Shown here in pieces: positions 25,001 through 34,000 of a stretch of 64,000 nt of DNA. Each line of letters starts with the position of its first letter. The first letter of the stretch is position 1. The position numbers and the translations under genes are program-made. Origin of the DNA: Solenopsis invicta (taxonomy: Eukaryota > Arthropoda > Insecta > Hymenoptera > Formicidae); contig NC_052665.1 in NCBI RefSeq assembly GCF_016802725.1, forward strand, positions 9,998,001-10,062,000, read 5' to 3'. A model generated the notes under the pieces. It had not been told where the DNA came from and did not search any database. It saw only the letters and a list, made by a program, of their open reading frames with translations.

Positions 25001-28000
25001 AATATTAAATAAATTAATCATAATTAATAATTGTTGATAATAAACATTTAGTTCCTATTGCACGGAAGTGTAGGATGTTGCAAATGGGGTTAGCAGTTGA
25101 CATATATCAGTTAAAACTCAGAAATAAATAAATTAATTAATAGAAATTTGAAAGCAGAATAAATGAAAAAATAAAAAGTAAAGTACAATAGAAATTGTAG
25201 TAAGATTATAAATTACTTTCTGTCCGTCCAGAAATATTTTTGCATGTAGCAAAAACACAAGAATAGCCTCCTCTTGCATTCATTTTAAATAATAATAATA
25301 AAATTATAATTATATTAGGAGTATAAATAAGTTTCTGCCGTTTTTTATCAAAAATTGGGTATTTATTGTGAAAAAACGGTACCTAATGTTTTATTCGAAG
25401 TATTGTCCATCGCTAGCCACTACTTTTTCCCATCTTTCTGGCAGCATACGGATACCACGTGGGAAGAATGCTTCATCTTTTGAAGCTGTCCACAAATCGA
25501 CCCAATTTTTTGTATCTTCATATGATGTGAAGTGTTGCTCAGACAGGCCATGCGCCATCGATCGAAACAGGTAGTAATCAGAAGAAGCAATAGGCTTGTT
25601 TTCTATTCCTACACTAGACTGCACTGGAACGTTCCTTCTTGCTTTCACTAACTTTCAAATATATATCAAGGTCCGTGGATTGGCGTTGGAGGGGAAGGAA
25701 GGTCGTTGCATCCACTTCAACGATGTGGAACGAAAATGGCGGCGGCCATACTTTTACTGCACACTCACTCACTCACACAACTAATAGCTGTAGTACCTTA
25801 CTATCTACGTACATACACTAACACTGACTCGCTGTCTCGAAAATGGCGGCTATGCAACGACCTTCCTTCCCCTCCAACGCCAATCCACGGACCTTGATAT
25901 ATATCTATTTCATTTTAAGTGCATACTAATTCAGGGAGTTCAGGAACAGAAAACAAACGGTATGTCTGGTGAATACGGCGGGTGGAGTAAAACTTCCCAA
26001 TTGAGTGTTTCCAGGTAGGTTTTGACCGGCGCTGCAACATGTGGACGAGCATTATCATGCAGAAGAATAACTTTGTCGTGTCTGGAGTAGTAGTGGGCAC
26101 GTTTTTCCTTGAGTACTCGGCTCAATCTCATCAATTGTGTTTGGTAGAGAGCTCCAGTAATGGTTTCATTCGGTTTGAGCAACTCATAATACACGACACC
26201 AAGCTGATCCCACCAAATACACAACATGAGCTTTTTGCCATGAATATTCAGCTTGGCTGTCGATGTTGAAGCATAACCAGGTGGTCCCCGTGATTTCTTC
26301 TTCTTTGGGTTATCGCAGTGGATCCATTTTTCATCAGCAGTGACTATACGATGCAGAAAACCCTTTTGTTTATGCCTGGCAAGCAGCATTTCACGTGTGA
26401 AAAATCGGCGTTCAACGTTTCTCGGCTTCAGTTCATATGGAACCCAGTTTCCTTGTTTTTGAATCATTCCCAATGATTTTAAGCGATGTGAAATTGCTGG
26501 TTGAGTCACTCCTAATGTAAGTGCAAGTGCTTCTTGCGTTTGGCACGAATCTTCATCTAATAATGTTTCCAATTCTGTGTCTTCGTACACTTTCGGCCTT
26601 CCGCTACGTTCTTTGTCTTCGACGTCAAATTCACCGTTCTTAAATTTGTGAAACCACTCACGGCAACTTCTCTCACTTAAGGCAGCCTCACCATATGCTT
26701 CTACAAGCAATCGATGCGCCTTGGCTGCAGATTTCTTCAAATTAAAGAAGTAACTCAAAAACTCCCGCAAATGACGCTTATTCGGCTCAAAACTCGACAT
26801 TTTCGCACGAAAAAAGATATATGATGCTGATACAAAATCGCTAATATTTTAAGGCTATGTTGTTGCCAGATGTCCAACCTTACGATATAACGTTTTACAA
26901 CAATTTCAACCATAACATACTAGTGGCGCCATTTTTTGTGAAACGGCGGAAACTTATTTATACTCTTAATAATATAAAATTTTCCTCAGTTTTACTAATT
27001 TTTACACTTATTTTATTTACTGGTATATCGTCGCAGTTTAGTGTAGCTTGACTACATATGTGATATCATGTGATGTTGTTATGACAGTCCGCCATATTCT
27101 TGATTGTATAGCCAACGCATGCGCAGAAGAAATTTGACCCATACTTTTCTCGCACTGTCGCTACTGTATATACTGTGGTATAACCTGATATAACCCAGTA
27201 TAACCTACAGACTGTGTCCTGATTGGCTTTCACAATAAACCAGTACAGAATCACGTAAGAAAAATAGAACATGATCTATTACAAAAATCCAGTAGGCGAG
27301 CCAGTAGCGTAGCCCGTAAGCTACCCATTTCCAATACGGGAGCACGTAAGACTGCCAGTATAGGAGCACGTAAGCAATCCCGTAAGAAAAAACGTATCGT
27401 CTGCGGCAGGCTTTAGACAAGAGAGAGCGATATCGACGTAAGGGGAAAAACACACGCTAGCTTATGGCCCAGAGGACGAATAGAGGATAACTTGGAAATA
27501 TTCGGCACGTTTACGCATACGTGAAGCCGAGTTTATCCTCTATTTCTCCTTACCGCGTTTATCACCACCCTCGCAAGAGTACGCTCGGGGTGTGGTTACG
27601 ACTAGAGCTTATTGGTCATTACGTTAATCATGAATTGGTAGTATGTAGAAAGATAGTGACTTCTCAATTTGGAAAATTTTTTGATTCGAGGGATAGAATC
27701 AATGACGTTGAATGTACATTTAATAAAAATTTTTTTACGTTTTATTGAAAAAAGATAAAAAAACCGAATGAACTTAAGTAACAATCCAATATTTATATGT
27801 GCGTGCGAATGTGTGAATATAAAAACTTTTATCAGAAACATACCTGTATGTTAAATAAGAATAGGACTTCATTGTACCATTGTGTAAAATTGTCACGATA
27901 TCCAACGAAGGCCATTTATAGATTATTATCGGAGGTTTAATACCATTCTCGCCAACGGCAATATGATCAAACATTGGATTTTTCTAAGGAGATGGAAAAA

Positions 28001-31000
28001 TAATGCCATGAGAAATCATATTACATGTTTTCACATCAAAATTGTGATTTCCTCTTCGAGAAAAATGTACTAAAAGTTAATGAAAAAATTAGACTTCATT
28101 TTCTTACTGCATTTCTGTTTTGCCAGCACTTTAGTTGGATACAATATTCTCTAAATAAGATTAATAAAAATTATTTTTTTTTTTAATGGAATAAAACATT
28201 CTTATTTAAACGGTTTTTAATGCTTTTAATGTTTTTACAACATATGTTTTTAATGCTTCAAACAGTAATTAAAAAAACATAACCTTAACTTTCATAACCT
28301 TAACTTTCACAATATTTAATCTTCAAATGATACACCAGTAGGAATTCGCATCACAAAAATTTTTAAATTGCTGCCAGTTACGTAGAAACACTTGCCGCGG
28401 CTTATCTCCATTACGTTTGTTAAGCCCCCTCTCTCGGGCATCAGGAACAAATATACATAGTTTCACAATCAGTCTCGTTTAGCTATCCAATCAGCAAACA
28501 ATATTTTTTAAATGTTTTTTAAATATTTATTTAATATTAATTTTTCATTGTACAATTCATTATAACAAAAATATTTATTAAATATTTACTTAACATTAAC
28601 TAAATATTTAAAATAATGATTTGGGAAAATGTTTAACGTTTATTTAACGATTATTTAATATTTATTTCACATTAATTTTTTATTTAAAAAAACATTTTCT
28701 AAAAACATTAATTTAACATTTATTAAACATTAATTTATTATTTATTTTACATTAATTTTTTATTTAAAAAAACTGTTTATAAAAACATTAATTTAACTTT
28801 TACTTAGCATTTATTTAATATTCATTTTATATTAATTTTTTATTTGAAACAACATTTTCAAAAACATTAATTGTACATTTATTGAATATTAATTTAATAA
28901 TAATAATTTTTTTTTAATAAACATTTTTTATATATTTATTTAATATTGTTTAAGTATTTACTTTTCATGAATTATTTAATTGAAAAAATGATTTCAGTAA
29001 GCATTTTTTAAATGTTTATTTAATATTTATTTAATGTTAATTTAATATTAATTTTTTTACTTATTTTTCATCTCTATAAAATTATGTTTATTTATTATTT
29101 ATTTAACATTTAAGCTTTTTATTTTTCAATTATTATTAAATTTAAAATTTGTTTAAAAAATGTTTCAATAACATCTATGAAAATCAGTAAAAAATTAACT
29201 TATATATGTTTAAATAAATAATATACTTTAATTATACAGGGTGTCAGGTAACGATCGCCCGTGGTTTCGTGGATTGATAGATCAAGTAAAACTGAGCAGA
29301 AAAGTCCTTTACCATTTTTTAATATTTGCCATAGTTAACGAAATAAAAATTAATAAAGTCTGCGAATAAGCGCGTATCACCGCGCGCAAGGACCGCCCGC
29401 CGGTCGCCGAGACGTAGGCAGCCGCGGCTGTAGGCGTGGCGCTGTGCGGTGAGGAGGGAAAAACAGCTACTGCTTTTCCTTCCTCACCGCACAGCGCCGC
29501 GGCTGCCTACGTCTCGGCGACCGGCGGGCGGTCCTTGCGCGCGGTGATACGCGCTTATTCGCAGACTTTATTAATTTTTATTTCGTTAACTATGGCAAAT
29601 ATTAAAAAGTGGTAAAGGACTTTTCTGCTCAGTTTTACTTGATTTATCAATCCACGAAACCACGGGCGATCGTTACCTGACACCCTGTATATATTTTGTC
29701 TTTTCGATAACATATTGACTTGATCTATCAGTGATGTAGATGCATAAACACAAAGTGTTTACAGATCATCACGAGGGATCAGTTCGCAGCGATCGTAAAA
29801 GTCAAGCAATGTTCACTGGAGTCGCAACTTGGATGGGTGACCGCGTGAAAATTTCCGAGAAAAAAATTCTTAAGAAAAAAACCTCAATCTTAAAAAAAAT
29901 TGTTTAATGTAAAAAAAGGTGTAAATCCACTAATTTTAACGTTTTTAAAAAAATTTTTTATTGCAAAAGCTTTTTTTTAAATATTGTTTTGCTCATTTAT
30001 GTTTCGTTAAAAAGAACGTTTCTTTAACGTTTAATAAACGTTGTTTTTAAATGTTTTAAAAACGTTTTTATAATATTTAAAAAACATTTTTTTTAATGTT
30101 AAAATAAATATTTTTTTAATGAAGAAAAGGGCACTTAACCCATTATTTTTAACGTTTTTATAAATATTTTTAAAAATGTTTTTTAAATGTTTTTAAAAAC
30201 ATTTTTTAAATATTGTGTGCTGATTGGGTACTTGAGCTAGCGATTTTTAAAAATCGTTTTAGTGCGAATTAGCACTCGTATATGAATAATGTGTATAAAA
30301 TCAGTAACTTTTTTCAATATTTATAGAACGCTATTTTTATTTAAAGTATTTTTGTATACTAAATGTTATTTATTAATTATTTTGGAATTATAAATATTAT
30401 TTTTAAAAAAATTTTAATTACTTTTGACGAGTTATTATATAAAAAACGATGTGATTGAAATATAAAAGTAGTATATATATATTACGACAAATAAAATAGT
30501 AAAAAAAAATTAAAAAAGTATGAGATGCTTATTATGAAAGATTGAAAAATAAAAGTTGTTATGTATTTTTTAAAGATACTTTCTAGACGTCTTTCAGAAA
30601 TCTTGCGTAACACTTTTAGACATCTTTTTGATATTTCGAGATATGTATCTTAAAGATTTTGTCTTAATATTTTAAAGATATCAGTATCTTAAAAATATCT
30701 TTTAGACCTCTTCAAAATATCACAGACGTGTCTACGATATTTTAAAGAGGTGTAAAGGATATCTTTAAAATGTCTAAGTTTTGGTTTACAATAGGCAGCG
30801 TTGAGCAAAAAGTACTTCAAATACAAAATACATTGTACGATTGTAAAGACACTTAGTTTAAGATAATTTTTATTATGATAATATTGTATAAACCGGACAG
30901 ATTGGTTTGCACTCACGCACTTTCGCACAATGGAAGTACACGTGTGTTCACGAAATAATAAGACAGACTTTATAAAATAATGATTTTTCTAAATTCAAGA

Positions 31001-34000
31001 CATGACAATTCTTTAAACAAATCCGGGAACAAGACGAAGCCAGACGACGATAGATGATCATCAATCTAATATCGTTCACGTGCCGGACAATATCATTCAA
31101 AACACATTTTATTCAACTCTACATTCACATGCGAAACAATTAAAACTTGGTTTAAATTAACGTCAATATTTAACAATTATTGACAAATAAGAACAATCTA
31201 CGACGGTTGTTCAAAAAGTAATACACCACATTTTTTTTCTCCAAAACTATTTGTCCTACAAAAATAATGTTTACACATGTGAAAGAATGATGTTTTACTT
31301 ACTCACTTGATTTTTCCAGATAATCTATTGCTTTCCTCCAGCGATTTACTAGGGCGTCTATGCCCTGTTGGCACCAGTCCTTGCTCTAGTTACGGAGCCA
31401 AGTTTTCACTGCACTAATCATCTCTTCAAGTAGTAGTCTTCAAGATGTTTTTCACGAATGCTATCCTTAAGGTGATTAGCACAGTGAAAACCTGGCCTAA
31501 CTCCAGAGCGAGGACTTGAAAATTATCTAGAAAAATCAAGTGAGTAGGTAAAACATCATTCTTTCACATGTGTAAACATCATTTTTGTAGGACAAATTGT
31601 TTATGAGAAAAAAAATGCGGTGCATTATTTTTTGGGCAACCTTCGTATTTTTATGTATTATTCTAGACTTTTGTTTTACAGTTTTAATATTTTCTTGTAA
31701 AGCTTTACAATTTTATATAAACGGTACCGCGATGTCATCGGAAGTTCAAAAATCAAATATTGAGATTCAACAAAGATGTTCGTTCAGTTTTCTTTTATAA
31801 GATTTGTAGCTAAATTTAAACTTAAAATAGATTCAACGAAAGAACATTATATAAATAAATATTTTAATTAATTGGATTAAAATTTATCTATTCCTACATA
31901 ACAAATTTCTAAGAACGCCTATATTATAATAGATATATAAATAAAGATACCGTCACGTGTCCGATTCCACCACCTGTGTATCCTCTTCTAAACCACAGCT
32001 CGTTCGTCGCAGTATTCAAGAAATGTAAGATGTTACCAGAAGCAAAAACAACAACATTTGGCTCTACTACGCAAAGATTAAAGTATCTTTGACAATCGTA
32101 CGAAAACGAATGACTGGTATTATGTAAGGAATATTTCTTTCAATTACGAGTGTTTTATAACTTGGGCTTATTAAATCATGTTGAGAAAAATTTTTGTAAT
32201 ATTAAAAAAAAAAATTATTCATAATTTTTATGAAGATTTCTTAAAAAATATCTTAAACTAAAGTTTAACAAAAACTCTGAAAAAATATCTTAAATTAAAG
32301 TTTAACAAAAAATTTGAAAAAATATTTTAAACTAGTTTAACAAAAATTTTAAAATACAGAAAAGCGCATAGGAATTATCTAGGACTTAATAGGTTAATGA
32401 CCCAGTTAGCAAAATATTCCGTTTGTTTTCTGTTCCTGAACTCCCTAAATTAGTGTGCACTTAAAATGAAATAGATATATATTTGAAAGTTAGTAAAAGC
32501 AAGAAGGAACGTCCAAGTGCAATCTAGTGCAGGAATAGAAAACAAGCCTATTAGCAGTGTCGACAGATTGGCAACATTTGATCAGAAAATTCCAATTAAC
32601 TAACTTGTAAGCCTACAAAGAGAATAGATTTAGCGTAGAGCATGCTATCATCTTTGATGGCAGATTAGAAACAAATTGCACGCAGTGTCCGTACGTATGT
32701 ATCATCTGATGCAAAAAATAACACGAAGCTTGCTGGTTATATCATCAGATTAGCGGCAAAATTCGAATAGGGTTTGTAACTTGTTAATTTATCACAGTGC
32801 CCATATATGCAGATTTTGTTCATGTCTGTCACCAATCTACTGACATGTTAGCAGATTTCGTTAATACATCCTCCCTTTACGAAAAAAAGGCTGCTAGTAC
32901 AATAGTGCACAGTAGTGATACTATTAACATTCAATAGTATTACTACTGACATATGCAATAGTGTCACTACTGAGCCAGTAGTGCTACTAATAATGTTTAA
33001 CACTATTGCACTACTATCACTGCTAGTGAAGGAGAAGGGGGGGGAAGGAGGTGATGAAATTATGGATACCTGGGCAAAACAGGACATTGTCATTTTGATA
33101 TTTTCTTGTAAAAATTGCTTTTTGGCGAAAAATTGTTGTTGTTGCTATATAAATAACATACTAACTAATTTTACAATACTATAATTAAGACTCCTTGTAT
33201 CAACGTTGGAATTAATATTGAACTAGGTTTTTTATGCATTTTTCTGGTTAAAAAAAATGATAGCGAGATCAGCTTTACATTACTTTTTTAGCAGAAATGT
33301 CGCACAATACTGAAAATATTTTTTCGCAATTTATAAAAATGTTTTATTAAACAAAAAATTTTGATAAAATCGTGAGAAATAGTAAAAAAATTTTGAAATA
33401 TAAAACCAAATAAATCGAAAGAAAGAAATTTTAAAAAATATTTCACTATTTAGGCTTATAGCTGTATGTTTCTAGTTTAAATCTTTTTTTGAAAATTTTT
33501 TTCCGACCATTTGTTAAAAAGTTATTTAGAATTTAAAGCATAAATACATTCTGCATGCGGCGTCACTTAGATGCGCGATTAGCCTCCGGAGGACATCATA
33601 AAAAAATGAAATTTGAAAAAAAATGTTTTTGCGATTATTTAAAAAATGGAGGGTGAGAGAAAGAAACGAACAACGTAGTGCACTTCAGCGCATCGAATTC
33701 CTATAAAAACATCTTTCAAAGTTCAAAGCATAAGACTTCTAAATTTTGTAGATCTGTGTTATTAAACAAACCATTTTAAAAACAAATGTAATTTTAACAA
33801 TTAGTCTAAAGACTAATTTAAGTTATATTTACTAATTTAATTAATGTTTATGGTAATTATTTTGTGAATAATTTTGATTAGCGATTGTCAAGAAGCATAT
33901 TTTGTTTTATTTTTTATTTTATTTTAGAAATACATTAATTTTGTTTTTATTTATTTTTGTATATAATGTGCTTTTTGTTTTCCTCATACTTAACATTATT

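Larger units (their letters stand above)
25391..26800 (-). pseudogene. mariner transposase interrupted by an insertion
   Basis: Residues from MSSFEPNKRHLREFLSYFF at 26800 give the N-terminal HTH domains (SCREWFHKFKNGEFDVED, GVTQPAISHRLKSLGM), the linker WVPYELKPRN, and the catalytic blocks IVTADEKWI, HDNARPHVA and PPYSPDI. The reading then runs into the inserted module at 25960. It resumes at 25591 with ASSDYYLFRSMAHGL and ends RWEKVVASDGQYFE at 25391. All three catalytic Asp positions are visible. Apart from the insert the frame looks long and open, so the copy is younger than the one at 5824, though GPPGYAS replaces the usual WVKPG. Confidence 0.93.
25324..26960 (-). mobile_element. second mariner (mellifera/cecropia-like), split by a nested insertion
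   Basis: Flanked by TA at 25322-25323 and 26961-26962 with ends TAAATAAGTTTCTGCCGTTT and, inverted, TAAATAAGTTTCCGCCGTTT. Net length without the 25592-25960 insert is about 1.27 kb, normal for mariner. It lies in the same strand sense as CFAP44. Confidence 0.92.
24025..27178. mobile_element. inverted-repeat element, CCACAGTATATACAG ends, TATAA duplication
   Basis: Ends CCACAGTATATACAG and CTGTATATACTGTGG, flanked by TATAA (24020-24024 and 27179-27183); the empty site is present in the 8119-8851 copy. It holds the MITE 24039-24340 near its left end and the mariner 25324-26960. The segment 24341-25322 is AT-rich with nothing recognisable. Confidence 0.82.
21599..27412 (+). mobile_element. PIF/Harbinger-type element, copy 2, expanded by nested insertions
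   Basis: Same ends as 8119-8851 (AGCCTGCCGCAGACGATACG) and same TTA duplication (21596-21598 and 27413-27415). Inserted into it are 21626-21860, 21897-23565 and 24025-27178. Removing those with their duplications leaves about 740 bp versus 733 bp for copy 1. It sits inside the 10 kb CFAP44 intron between exons 3 and 4. Confidence 0.88.
28487..30227. mobile_element. AT-rich foldback, CCAATCAGC ends
   Basis: Ends CCAATCAGCAAACAATATTT and, inverted, CCAATCAGCACACAATATTT. The arms are long runs of degenerate ATTTAATATTTATTTAAC. Inserted in it are the 29237-29687 foldback and, probably as its own part, the 5S-like sequence at 29777-29848. Confidence 0.65.
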
